The notes beneath the pieces are model-generated. The model did no database searches. It saw only the letters and a program-made list of their open reading frames with translations, and had not been told where the DNA came from. A stretch of 54,762 nucleotides of DNA from Polaromonas sp. (GTDB lineage: Bacteria; Pseudomonadota; Gammaproteobacteria; Burkholderiales; Burkholderiaceae_C), in assembly GCA_013824015.1 (NCBI GenBank), contig PNNC01000073.1, forward strand, positions 1-54,762, written 5' to 3'. Shown piece after piece: positions 7,677 through 16,625 of this stretch (position 1 is the stretch's first letter; the number at the start of each line of letters is the position of its first letter). The position numbers were made by a program, and so were the translations under genes.

Positions 7677-10145
7677 ATGGCAACCAAGAAGAATCTCAGT
7701 GAGGACGATACGAGCGCCAAGTTCATCACGCCTGCGCTTTACGGGGCCGGGTGGGACGAGGCAGTCATTCGCCGGCAGGTGCCTTTTACGGCGGGCCGCA
7801 TCATCGTCCGTGGCAAGCTGGTCACGCGCGGCAAAGCCAAGCGGGCTGACTATGTGCTTTATTACCAGCACTTTCCGATCGCGCTAATCGAGGCCAAGCA
7901 CAACTTCAAGGCTGCGGGCGATGGCATGCAGCAGGCGCTGGATTACGCAACCACGCTCGACATTCCCTTCGTGTTCTCAAGCAACGGGCATGGCTTTGTG
8001 CTTCACGATCGCACGGGTACTGCGGCACAGATGGAAACCACGTTGGCGCTCGATGCCTTCCCCAGCCCGGCCGAACTCTGGTCGCGTTATCTGACGTGGA
8101 AGGGCTTGACGCCCGCGCAGGAGCAGGTCGTCACGCAACCCTATTACGACGACGGTAGCGGCAAGGAGCCGCGTTATTACCAGCGTAACGCCGTCAATGC
8201 GGCGGTGGAGGCCATTGCCAAGGGCCAAAACCGCGTGTTGCTGGTCATGGCCACTGGTACGGGCAAGACCTACACCGCCTTCCAGATCATCTGGCGTCTG
8301 TGGAAGGCCGGGCAGAAAAAGCGCATTCTGTACCTGGCCGACCGCAACATCCTGATAGACCAAACTATGGTCAATGACTTCCGGCCCTTTGGCGGCGCAA
8401 TGGCAAAGTTGAGCGCAAACGCCAAGACCATAGAACGCGCTGACGGTACGAACATCGACCTCACGCTGGGCCTGGACAAAGGACCCGACAGCAAGCGCCG
8501 TATCAACGCCGCCTATGAGATTTACCTCGGGCTCTACCAAGCCATCACCGGGCCCGAAGAGCGTCAGAAGCTGTTCAAGGAGTTCACCCCTGGCTTCTTC
8601 GACCTCATCGTCATTGATGAGTGCCATCGTGGCAGCGCCGCTGAAGACTCGGCCTGGCGGGAAATTCTGGAATACTTTAACGCCGCTACCCAGATCGGCC
8701 TGACCGCCACGCCGAAGGAAACCGAGTACGTTTCCAACTCCGACTACTTTGGCAAGCCGGTTTATACCTACAGCTTAAAGCAAGGTATACGCGACGGTTT
8801 CCTGGCGCCTTACAAGGTCATCAAGGTTCATCTGGATGTGGACGTTGAAGGTTACCGTCCCATGCCGGGCGAGGTGGACCAGTATGGCCACGAGATCGAG
8901 GACCGGCTATACAACCAGAAAGACTTTGATCGAAACTTGATCATCGACACGCGCACGGCGCGCGTGGCCAAGTGGGTCAGCGATTACCTCAAGGCCAGCG
9001 GCGACCGTTTCCAGAAAACCATCGTCTTCTGCGTTGATACCGCTCACGCGGCCCGCATGCGCCAGGCTTTCATCAATGAAAATGCCGACCTTGTACAGCA
9101 ATATCCGCGCTACGTGATGCGTATCACCGGCGACGATGCCGAAGGCGCAGCCCAGCTCGGCAACTTCATCGACCCGGAAGCCAAAGTACCAGTCATCGTG
9201 ACGACCTCGCGCCTGCTTTCCACCGGAGTGGACGCGCAAACCTGCCGCCTTATCGTGCTGGAGCGGGAGGTCGGCAGCATGACTGAATTCAAGCAGATCG
9301 TCGGGCGCGGCACCCGCGTGCATGAAGACACACGCAAGTTTTACTTCACGCTGATCGACTTTCGCAAGGCGACCAACCACTTTGCCGACCCCGACTTTGA
9401 CGGCGAGCCGGTGCAGATCTACGAGCCGGGCGAGGGCGACCCCGTTGTGCCGCCCGAGCAGTCGGCAGATTTGCCCCTTGGTGCTGACACGCCGCCCACG
9501 CCGGGTGAAGACGAAACCATCGTTGATGGCTACCCTCCGCCGGACATTTCGCTGCCTCCAGGCATATCGGAGCCGCCCGCGAAATACTTCATCAAAGGTC
9601 AGCCCGTCAAGGTGCTGACCGAGCGAGTGGAATACCTCGATGAGAACGGCAATCTGGTCACCGAAAGTTTGCGCGACTACAGCCGCAAGACCATTCGCGC
9701 CCACTACGCCAGCCTGGACGCTTTTCTGCGACGCTGGAAAAGCGAAGCGCGCAAGGAAGCCGTCATCGACGAGCTGGCCAGCGAGGGCCTGCCGCTCGGT
9801 CCGCTGATGGAAGAAGTGGGTATCGAGCTCGACCCGTTCGACCTGATCTGCCACATCGCTTTTGACCAGCCGCCACTGACCCGCCGTGACCGGGCTGAGC
9901 AGGTACGCAAGCGCGATATCTTCACCCGCTTCGGCCCGCAGGCCCGCGCCGTGCTGGAAGCGCTTCTTGCAAAGTATCAGGACGATGGCGTAGTCGGTGG
10001 CCTCGACAATGTGAAGCTGCTGGAGATTCCACCCTTCAACCAGATGGGTACACCGTTCCAGCTCATCCAGCCCTTCGGCACCAAGGCCGGCTTTGAGAAA
10101 GCCGTGCATGAGCTGCAGACCGCCCTTTACGAGAAATCCGCATGA
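7677..10145 (+). CDS. hsdR: type I restriction enzyme, restriction/translocase subunit
   Basis: An 822-residue HsdR. The start MATKKNLSED (7677) follows AGAGGGA; the ATG at 7629 has no ribosome site. The N-terminal PD-(D/E)xK nuclease core is D58 with E72-A-K74 (IALIEAKH). SF2 helicase motifs follow: MATGTGKT (191-198), DECH (314-317), LTATP, and QIVGRGTRVHED as motif VI. A C-terminal domain of about 250 residues follows a Pro/Asp-rich linker. It translocates and cuts unmodified DNA in complex with HsdM and HsdS. The stop overlaps the next start (ATGA), so translation is coupled to the Mrr-like gene. Confidence 0.95.
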   Translation: MATKKNLSEDDTSAKFITPALYGAGWDEAVIRRQVPFTAGRIIVRGKLVTRGKAKRADYVLYYQHFPIALIEAKHNFKAAGDGMQQALDYATTLDIPFVFSSNGHGFVLHDRTGTAAQMETTLALDAFPSPAELWSRYLTWKGLTPAQEQVVTQPYYDDGSGKEPRYYQRNAVNAAVEAIAKGQNRVLLVMATGTGKTYTAFQIIWRLWKAGQKKRILYLADRNILIDQTMVNDFRPFGGAMAKLSANAKTIERADGTNIDLTLGLDKGPDSKRRINAAYEIYLGLYQAITGPEERQKLFKEFTPGFFDLIVIDECHRGSAAEDSAWREILEYFNAATQIGLTATPKETEYVSNSDYFGKPVYTYSLKQGIRDGFLAPYKVIKVHLDVDVEGYRPMPGEVDQYGHEIEDRLYNQKDFDRNLIIDTRTARVAKWVSDYLKASGDRFQKTIVFCVDTAHAARMRQAFINENADLVQQYPRYVMRITGDDAEGAAQLGNFIDPEAKVPVIVTTSRLLSTGVDAQTCRLIVLEREVGSMTEFKQIVGRGTRVHEDTRKFYFTLIDFRKATNHFADPDFDGEPVQIYEPGEGDPVVPPEQSADLPLGADTPPTPGEDETIVDGYPPPDISLPPGISEPPAKYFIKGQPVKVLTERVEYLDENGNLVTESLRDYSRKTIRAHYASLDAFLRRWKSEARKEAVIDELASEGLPLGPLMEEVGIELDPFDLICHIAFDQPPLTRRDRAEQVRKRDIFTRFGPQARAVLEALLAKYQDDGVVGGLDNVKLLEIPPFNQMGTPFQLIQPFGTKAGFEKAVHELQTALYEKSA

Positions 10146-11362
10146 ACACGACAGATAAAAAGGACAACGCAGTTCACACGCCGCTGTTCCAGACCTATTC
10201 CGAAACTCGAATGCTGATAGGCGCACTCTCCGGTGCTGTAAAAAAAGCCGAGTTTTTGCTGTTTCTGAACGCCATCTGGGACCAGACCGGCACGCCGCAG
10301 AACCCGGTTGACTGGAGCAAGCCAGACGAATGGATTCCCGAACGGCTGACTGGCAGCAGCAGGGCCCTGGCCTTGCGTATTTGGGAGCAGACTCACAAGT
10401 TGCTCAATCCGCGTCATGTGTACGGCGCTTACCTGTTCATCAACAGATACGGTCTTCTGAAAGCAGACGCCGCCGGTGTGTTTCAGGCAACAGAGGCCGG
10501 CAAGCTCTTCATGGCCGAAGATCCGGCAACAGTGCGCAAGCTTGACGAAGCTGAAGGGCTTCCCAAACTGCTTGCGATTCTGGCCACACACTCCCCGGCA
10601 AAGCGCGGTGATCTGTTGGACGAGTGGGGCGAGTTTCTTCTGGCTCATTCCAGGTTCGGCACCACTTCAACCATCAAGGACACCCTTCGTCGGCGTATCC
10701 TCAATCTGGTGGAGCGCGGCTACATCAGCCGGGAGGGAAATACCTACGCCATCACTGACAAGGGCATCGCTTATGCGGCAGATGGCGCGAGCATCAAAGC
10801 CGCCAGCGCGCACCAGCAAGTCCTTGCCGCCATCAAGAAACACAACGATAGCGAAATAGAGGAATTCCGCGAACGACTCGGCAAGATGAACCCGTACCAC
10901 TTTGAGATGCTGATACGGGATTTGCTGGAAGCCATGGATTACGAAGACGTGATTGTGACCAAGCAGAGCGGCGATAAGGGCGTGGATGTGGTGGGTCACT
11001 TCCAGTTCGGCATTACCCAGGTCAAAGAAGTGGTGCAGGTCAAGCGCCACCAGGGCTCCATCACCCGGCCGGTACTGGACCAATTGCGGGGCGCACTTCC
11101 GTACCACCAGGCTATTCGCGGCACCATCATCACTTTGGGGAAGTTCGCGCAGGGTTGCAAGGATGCCGCGATCTTCCCCGGTGCAGCCCCCATCACGCTG
11201 ATTGATGGCGACAAGCTGATGGAGCTGTTTGTCAAACACGAAGTAGGGGTCAAAAGAAGTCCGATTCCGCTGTTCAAGATTGATGAAAGTATTTTTGAAC
11301 ACGGTGGCCCCGACACGGAGCCCGGCTTAAGCCTGCCCATGGAAGCCGAAGCCAATACCTAA
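10142..11362 (+). CDS. Mrr-like restriction endonuclease within the hsd operon
   Basis: A 406-residue protein whose start overlaps the hsdR stop by four bases. Residues about 15-215 look like a helical/winged-helix N-domain (SSRALALRIWEQ, TSTIKDTLRRRI, GYISREGNTYAITDKG) that I cannot name. Residues about 247-345 match the Mrr catalytic fold: MNPYHFEMLIRDLLEAMDY, GDKGVDVV (D282), then QVKRHQG (Q299, K301), the D...QxK variant of the nuclease core. Mrr enzymes cut DNA carrying modified bases. An hsdM gene follows 22 bases downstream, so this gene is embedded in the type I operon. Confidence 0.85.
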   Translation: MNTTDKKDNAVHTPLFQTYSETRMLIGALSGAVKKAEFLLFLNAIWDQTGTPQNPVDWSKPDEWIPERLTGSSRALALRIWEQTHKLLNPRHVYGAYLFINRYGLLKADAAGVFQATEAGKLFMAEDPATVRKLDEAEGLPKLLAILATHSPAKRGDLLDEWGEFLLAHSRFGTTSTIKDTLRRRILNLVERGYISREGNTYAITDKGIAYAADGASIKAASAHQQVLAAIKKHNDSEIEEFRERLGKMNPYHFEMLIRDLLEAMDYEDVIVTKQSGDKGVDVVGHFQFGITQVKEVVQVKRHQGSITRPVLDQLRGALPYHQAIRGTIITLGKFAQGCKDAAIFPGAAPITLIDGDKLMELFVKHEVGVKRSPIPLFKIDESIFEHGGPDTEPGLSLPMEAEANT

Positions 11363-11384
11363 TATGTTGATCAATTAAGAATTC

Positions 11385-12842
11385 ATGTCCGCAAGAAATA
11401 CCGTTAAATCCATTCAAGACATCATGCGCAAAGACGCTGGTGTCGACGGCGACGCCCAACGCCTTTCCCAGCTCTGCTGGATGTTCTTCCTCAAAATCGT
11501 TGATGACCAGGACCAGCAAATGTCAGTCATGGCGGACGGCTATCGTTCGCCTATTTCCAAGCGCCTGCAATGGCGCACCTGGGCGGCGAACCCGGAGGGC
11601 ATGACTGGCAAGGAACTCCTGGACTTCATCAATGGTGACCTATTCCCCTCGCTGAAAGAGCTGCCAGCAACGGGAAAGTGGGCCAACCGCGCCCGTGTGG
11701 CCAAAGCGGTTTTTGAAGACGCCTACAACTACATGAAAGACGGCCAGCTGATTCGCCAGGTTGTCAACAAGATCAGCGAGGTCGATTTCAACAACCTGGC
11801 CGAGCGCAAACACTTTGGCGATATATATGAGCAGATGCTCAACGACCTGCAGGCCGCCGGCAACGCAGGCGAGTTCTATACCCCGCGCGCAGTCACCGCC
11901 TTCATGGTGGACCGCATCGACCCCAAGCCAGGCGAGATCATCCTGGACCCGAGCTGCGGCACCGGCGGCTTCTTGACCTGCAGCATCCGCCACATGCGCG
12001 AGCGCTACGTCAAAACCGTGGAAGACGAAGCCGCCCTGCAGGCCAACCTGCGTGCCGTGGAGCTCAAGCAACTGCCCCACATGCTGTGCGTCACCAACAT
12101 GCTGCTGCACGGCGTGGAAGACGCCAGCTTTGTGCGGCACGACAATACCTTGGCCCGGCCCTATGTGAGCTACACCAACGCCGACCGCGTCGATGTCATT
12201 TTGACCAACCCGCCCTTTGGCGCTAGCGTGCAGGACGGCATCGAATCCAACTTTCCGCAGCACTTCCGCACTAAGGAAACGGCCGACCTTTTTCTGGCGC
12301 TGATCATCCGACTGCTTAAACCCGGAGGCCGCGCCGCCGTGGTGATGCCTGATGGTTCTTTGTTCGGCGAAGGCGTGAAGACGCGCCTCAAGGAACACTT
12401 GATGGCCGAGTGCAACCTGCACACCATCGTGCGTCTGCCCAACAGCGTGTTCAAGCCCTATGCCAGCATCGGCACCAACCTGCTGTTCTTCGAGAAAGGC
12501 ACGCCGACGCGAGACATTTGGTATTACGAGCACCGTGTGCCTGACAGCCAGAAAGCCTATTCCATGACCCGGCCCATTCGTCTGGAGCATATGCGGGACT
12601 GCATTGACTGGTGGGGTGGCGCCAGCCGTGAGGGCAGGACAGAGACCGAGGTGGCCTGGAGGGTGAGCGCTGACGAAGTGAAAGCCCGTGGCTACAACCT
12701 GGACTTCAAGAACCCGCACAGCGTGGAGTTAGACCATGGCGAGCCGGAAGAGCTATTGGCCAAGCTGGAAGATTCTGAGCGAGAAGCTGCGTTATTGCGT
12801 GATCGACTGAAGAGGATTCTTGAAGAGGCACTGCTCCGATGA
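11385..12842 (+). CDS. hsdM: type I restriction enzyme, N6-adenine methyltransferase subunit
   Basis: A 485-residue HsdM. An N-terminal helical domain (residues 1-140) carries MSARNTVKSIQDIMRKDAG. The SAM site is ILDPSCGTGGFL (186-197), and the catalytic motif IV is LTNPPFG (273-279), an N6-adenine type. GEFYTPRAVT near 162 is the conserved pre-motif block. It methylates host DNA and is required for restriction together with HsdS. The ribosome site before the ATG is weak. The stop overlaps the hsdS start (ATGA). Confidence 0.96.
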   Translation: MSARNTVKSIQDIMRKDAGVDGDAQRLSQLCWMFFLKIVDDQDQQMSVMADGYRSPISKRLQWRTWAANPEGMTGKELLDFINGDLFPSLKELPATGKWANRARVAKAVFEDAYNYMKDGQLIRQVVNKISEVDFNNLAERKHFGDIYEQMLNDLQAAGNAGEFYTPRAVTAFMVDRIDPKPGEIILDPSCGTGGFLTCSIRHMRERYVKTVEDEAALQANLRAVELKQLPHMLCVTNMLLHGVEDASFVRHDNTLARPYVSYTNADRVDVILTNPPFGASVQDGIESNFPQHFRTKETADLFLALIIRLLKPGGRAAVVMPDGSLFGEGVKTRLKEHLMAECNLHTIVRLPNSVFKPYASIGTNLLFFEKGTPTRDIWYYEHRVPDSQKAYSMTRPIRLEHMRDCIDWWGGASREGRTETEVAWRVSADEVKARGYNLDFKNPHSVELDHGEPEELLAKLEDSEREAALLRDRLKRILEEALLR

Positions 12843-14497
12843 GCGCGACGGTGCTACTAAAGCGGTTTGACATAGTCGCTGACCAGCCTGCGAATATTCC
12901 GGCTGTCCGCCGCCTCGTGGTTGATCTGGCAGTTCGGGGAAAGTTACTGGCAGTCGATGAGTTAGATATGGATGCGCAAGAAATGCTTAGGCGCATCTCT
13001 TCAAAGGTTGATGACCTTGTATCTGCGGGCGCCATCAAGAAACAGAAGCTTCTGCCAAAGATCGGTGATGCCGAGGTGCCCGCGGCTTACCTGGCGCACT
13101 GTACATTTGCAAGACTGGGTGACATTGCGAATTTGCAAAAGGGCCTAACCGGCATCCAAAGTTCGACGCCGGGTGCGATTCCGTTAGTCGTTACTGCGGC
13201 GGAACGCGGGACTTGCGATCACTTCGATTTTGATGGTGCGGCTGCCATCATTCCGCTTGTGTCATCCACTGGTCATGGCAACGCCAGCATCAACCGATTG
13301 CACTACCAAGAAGGCAAATTTGCGCTTGGAACAATTCTGTGCGCCGTATTCCCTTTCGACGAGCAGCTAATCTCTGCACGTTTTCTCTATGAATACCTGA
13401 CGGCTTTCAAGGAAGAACTGCTGGTATCGAAGATGATTGGAACTGCGAATGTCACGTTAACGCTTGGAAAGATCGCGGAAGTTCCAGTTCCTATCCTCGC
13501 GCCTGCGGTGCAAAAGCGTGTCGATGAACTTATGTCCCTGTGCGACCAGCTCGAAGCCGCTCAGCAGGAGCGCGAACACCGCCGCGACCGCTTGGCTGCC
13601 GCGTCCTTGCGGCGCCTGAACCAGCCCGCCGCTGACACCACGCCCGAAATCCAGCGCGCACATGCCCACTTCCACCTACAACATCTTCCGCAGCTGACGA
13701 TCCGCCCAGAACACATCAAAGCGCTACGGCAGACCATCCTGAACCTTGCGGTGTATGGAATGCTTGTGGAGCAAGATGCGAACGACGAGCCAGCAACGGA
13801 ATTGTTAAAACGTATCAAGGCTGAAAAAGCCCGTTTGGCGAAGCTTGGGCTTATTAAGGTGGAAAAGGTAGCCGAGCCGATTGAGACTGGTGGGATAGTC
13901 CCTGGCGGCTGGGCGCTCTGCCGCTGGAATAGCATCGCAATGAAAATCGGGGACATTGATCACAAGATGCCAGACACAGTCTCAGATGGTGTCCCATATG
14001 TTTCCCCGCGCGACTTTTGTCCCAACAACGTCATTGATTTCGAAGGGGCAAAGCGCATCTCTCGTGAGGACTACCTTCGCCTTGCCGCGAAGATAAAGCC
14101 GGATTTTGACGATTTGATTTACCCCCGCTACGGAACCATTGGTGAGAACCGAATAGTCACAGAACGAAGGGAATTCTTGGCTTCGTACTCCTGCGCCGTC
14201 GTCAAGACCCTGACGGGTTTTGTTGATCCAAAGTACCAGTACATTTTTTCAATTTCCGGCTATTGCAAGGATCAGGCGAAAGCTGCAGAAAACAAGACCA
14301 CGCAGGCCAATGTCGGGATTTCAAGCATTCAGCAATACATCGTCCCGTTGCCGCCACTCGCAGAACAACACCGCATTGTCGCCAAGGTCGATGAACTCAT
14401 GGCGCTCTGTGACCAGCTCGAAGCCGAGCTCAGCATCACCCAGATCAACAGCCGGCGCTTGCTTGAGGCGGTTTTGGAAGATGCTCTGTCTGCCTAG
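12839..14497 (+). CDS. hsdS: type I restriction enzyme, specificity subunit
   Basis: A 552-residue HsdS with two target recognition domains (about residues 85-220 and 350-505). The two conserved helical spacers are KRVDELMSLCDQLEAAQ (near 222) and HRIVAKVDELMALCDQLEAE (near 515). The latter follows PLPPLAEQ, the typical end of the second recognition domain. It defines the bipartite target of the complex. Base composition, especially in the second recognition domain (about 13900-14350), is visibly more AT-rich than the flanking metabolic genes, which fits horizontal exchange. The target sequence cannot be predicted from here. Confidence 0.95.
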   Translation: MSATVLLKRFDIVADQPANIPAVRRLVVDLAVRGKLLAVDELDMDAQEMLRRISSKVDDLVSAGAIKKQKLLPKIGDAEVPAAYLAHCTFARLGDIANLQKGLTGIQSSTPGAIPLVVTAAERGTCDHFDFDGAAAIIPLVSSTGHGNASINRLHYQEGKFALGTILCAVFPFDEQLISARFLYEYLTAFKEELLVSKMIGTANVTLTLGKIAEVPVPILAPAVQKRVDELMSLCDQLEAAQQEREHRRDRLAAASLRRLNQPAADTTPEIQRAHAHFHLQHLPQLTIRPEHIKALRQTILNLAVYGMLVEQDANDEPATELLKRIKAEKARLAKLGLIKVEKVAEPIETGGIVPGGWALCRWNSIAMKIGDIDHKMPDTVSDGVPYVSPRDFCPNNVIDFEGAKRISREDYLRLAAKIKPDFDDLIYPRYGTIGENRIVTERREFLASYSCAVVKTLTGFVDPKYQYIFSISGYCKDQAKAAENKTTQANVGISSIQQYIVPLPPLAEQHRIVAKVDELMALCDQLEAELSITQINSRRLLEAVLEDALSA

Positions 14498-14744
14498 TCA
14501 TTTAGTCTTGCCTCTGTGAGGAAGGGATAGCAACATGCGAACGCAGAGACTTGGTGCTCGTCGCAGCCGCTTTCGCAACAGGCGGCACCCGTGCCCAACA
14601 CGCCGGCACCCACCGCACCTGCCGGTCACACGTACCTGTGGCTGGCCCCGATGAACCAGCCCCCGATTGACGCCACAATCGGGGCCATGAAAACACCACG
14701 CCACTTGCCCTCACGCGGACGGGGCCGCCACGCCGGAGCCTGCC

Positions 14745-15608
14745 ATGGACATTAAAGAACTGCGCAGCTTTTGCATGGTCGCGAAGCTGGGGAGCTTTTC
14801 GAAGGCGTCCCAGGGCCTGGGCCTGGGGCAGCCGGCGGTGACCAAACATGTGCAGCGGCTGGAGCAGGAGATCGGCCGCTCGCTGTTCGAGCGTGGCGCC
14901 CGGCCCTTGCGGCTGAGTGCTGCCGGCACCAATTTGCTGCGCATGGCCGAGCCGCTGGTCGAAGGGCTGGAGACGCTGGTGCAGCGCGGGCCGTTGCCGG
15001 CCGCCTCGCCGGTGGCGGTCGGCGTGCCGCACGGCTTCATCGGTAACGTGTTGCCGCAGGCGCTGCGCGACTTGCGACGCAGCTTGCCAGGTGCCCGGGT
15101 CCGCGTGTTGTCGGGCACCAAGGAAGAAATCTACGAGATGGTCCAGACCGGCCATGTGGACTTTGCGATTGCCCCCGATCCGGGCCCGTCGCGCAGCTTC
15201 GAGTTCACCGCGCTGTTCCCGTCCGAGCGGGTGTTGCTGGTGCCGCGCGGCCATGCGTTGGCCAAGAAGCCGCCGAAATCGCTGCAGGACATCGCGCGTT
15301 ATCCGCTGATCCTGCCCAGCTTCCAGACGCAGACGCGCGCCTTGCTGGAAAGTGAATTCCGGCGCCACAGCGTGCCCTACGACATCGCCCTCGAGCTGGA
15401 CAGCATCGAGCTGATCGAACGGTATGTCGAGATGGGGGTGGGCCTGGCCGTGGGCCTGCGCGGCGCCAAGGAAACCGAGGCCTGGACACGGGTGGTGGTG
15501 GTCACGCTCGCGGCCTTCCTGCCGTCGGAGACGGTGGGGGTGGTGCGCAGCAAGTCGCTGCCGCTGTCGGGCACGGCGTCGGCCCTGATCGAGGTGCTGA
15601 AGGCCTGA
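14745..15608 (+). CDS. LysR family transcriptional regulator
   Basis: A 287-residue regulator with a GGAG ribosome site. The N-terminal winged HTH is MDIKELRSFCMVAKLGSFSK, ending with QPAVTKHVQRLEQEIG. The effector domain follows from about residue 88. It lies just upstream of, and in the same direction as, the deacetylase-Bug-amidase genes, with 106 bases between; it probably controls them (inference). The 247-base gap before it, after hsdS, shows nothing I can name. Confidence 0.9.
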   Translation: MDIKELRSFCMVAKLGSFSKASQGLGLGQPAVTKHVQRLEQEIGRSLFERGARPLRLSAAGTNLLRMAEPLVEGLETLVQRGPLPAASPVAVGVPHGFIGNVLPQALRDLRRSLPGARVRVLSGTKEEIYEMVQTGHVDFAIAPDPGPSRSFEFTALFPSERVLLVPRGHALAKKPPKSLQDIARYPLILPSFQTQTRALLESEFRRHSVPYDIALELDSIELIERYVEMGVGLAVGLRGAKETEAWTRVVVVTLAAFLPSETVGVVRSKSLPLSGTASALIEVLKA

Positions 15609-15635
15609 TCAGCACCCAACGGGGGCCTGGATTTT

Positions 15636-15717
15636 CATGGAATAACACTTGACATGGAATTCCTTGGTGGAATAAAGTGGCTGCAACGGCGACCGCCTGC
15701 CCATTGAACATTCCATG
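15636..15717. promoter_or_regulatory. TGGAAT repeats and possible promoter upstream of deacetylase gene
   Basis: CATGGAAT occurs at 15636-15643 and 15653-15660, TGGAAT again at 15668-15673, and the inverse ATTCCATG at 15710-15717 overlapping the start codon. TTGACA at 15649-15654 is a full -35 hexamer; a weak -10 (ATAAAG or TAAAGT) lies 17-18 bases on. The repeats are candidate binding sites for the adjacent LysR protein. Confidence 0.45.
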
Positions 15718-16593
15718 CACCCCAGACAACGTTTCGACTACTCCAGCCCCTTTACCCGCCCACCGCTGCGCACCGAGGACGGCACCCGCCTGATCATCTG
15801 GCCGGTGGTGAACATCGAGGAATGGGAAATCGAGCGCGCCATGCCGCGCCATGCCTCACCGCCGCCCGGCGGCATCACTGGCGCGATACCGGACATGCCG
15901 AACTGGACCTGGCACGAGTACGGCATGCGCGTGGGCTTCTGGCGCCTGCTGCAGGCCTTCGAGAAACGCAACATCAAGCCGACGATGTCGATCAATGCCA
16001 AGGTGGTGGAAACCTGCCCGCCGGTGGCGCTGGCGGCCCGCGATGCCGGCTGGGAATTCATGGCGCATTGCTACGTGCAGATGCCGATCCACAAGGTCGA
16101 GGACCAGCCCGCAATGATCAAGCAGTCGCTGGACACGCTGGAAACTTTCCTGGGCCACCGGCCGCGCGGCTGGCTCGGCCCGGGCCGCATGCAGACCCTG
16201 GACACGCTGGACCATGTGGCAGCCGCCGGCATGGACTGGTTCGGCGACTGGATCCTGGACGACCAGCCGTTCTGGGTGCGCACCGCCAGCAAGCCGCTGG
16301 TGTCCATCCCGTACACGGTCGAGATCAATGACATCACCGTGATGGTCAGCGGGCAGCATGAATCGGACGCCTTGTTGCGCCGCGCCCGCGACGCCTTCGA
16401 CCGGCTGTATGCCGAAAGCGAGCAGTCGGTGCGGGTGATGGCCTTTGGCGTGCATCCCTATGTCTCGGGCGCCGCCCACCGCATCCGTTTTTTCGAGGAA
16501 ATGCTGGACCTGTTCGCGTCGCGCCCCGGCGTGGCGTTCTGGAACGGCGACAGCATCCACGACTGGTTCGCGCGCCAGCAAGCCCGGCCCTGA
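15715..16593 (+). CDS. polysaccharide deacetylase family hydrolase (PuuE/allantoinase-like)
   Basis: A 292-residue NodB-fold protein without a signal peptide, so cytoplasmic. The core reads LLQAFEKRNIKPTMSINAKV, WEFMAHCYVQM and the RPRGWLGPGRM block, resembling the PuuE-type deacetylases that hydrolyse ring or linear amides (ureide-like substrates) rather than chitin. HPYVSGAAHRIRFFEEML near the C-terminus is typical of that group. It is followed by a Bug receptor (33 bases) and an amidase, so it probably takes part in breaking down an imported amide or cyclic amide. The exact substrate is unknown. No good ribosome site precedes the ATG. Confidence 0.82.
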   Translation: MHPRQRFDYSSPFTRPPLRTEDGTRLIIWPVVNIEEWEIERAMPRHASPPPGGITGAIPDMPNWTWHEYGMRVGFWRLLQAFEKRNIKPTMSINAKVVETCPPVALAARDAGWEFMAHCYVQMPIHKVEDQPAMIKQSLDTLETFLGHRPRGWLGPGRMQTLDTLDHVAAAGMDWFGDWILDDQPFWVRTASKPLVSIPYTVEINDITVMVSGQHESDALLRRARDAFDRLYAESEQSVRVMAFGVHPYVSGAAHRIRFFEEMLDLFASRPGVAFWNGDSIHDWFARQQARP

Positions 16594-16625
16594 AGCACCC
16601 CTTTACCAACTCTGCGAGGAACTCC

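Noticed and set aside
11640..12719. Long minus-strand frame opposite hsdM, and many others like it (for example 34692-35576 and 35564-37906).
   Set aside because: They are His/Gly/Gln/Val/Arg-rich antisense shadows of confident genes, typical of high-GC coding DNA, with no family motifs or ribosome sites.
7677..14497. A mobile genomic island carrying the restriction operon.
   Set aside because: Composition in hsdS and the flanking repeats hint at transfer, but I found no integrase, att-like direct repeats or transposase bounding the operon.
14502..15368. Minus-strand frame covering the hsdS-lysR gap and most of the LysR gene.
   Set aside because: It is antisense to a well-supported LysR gene and its composition is that of a shadow frame.
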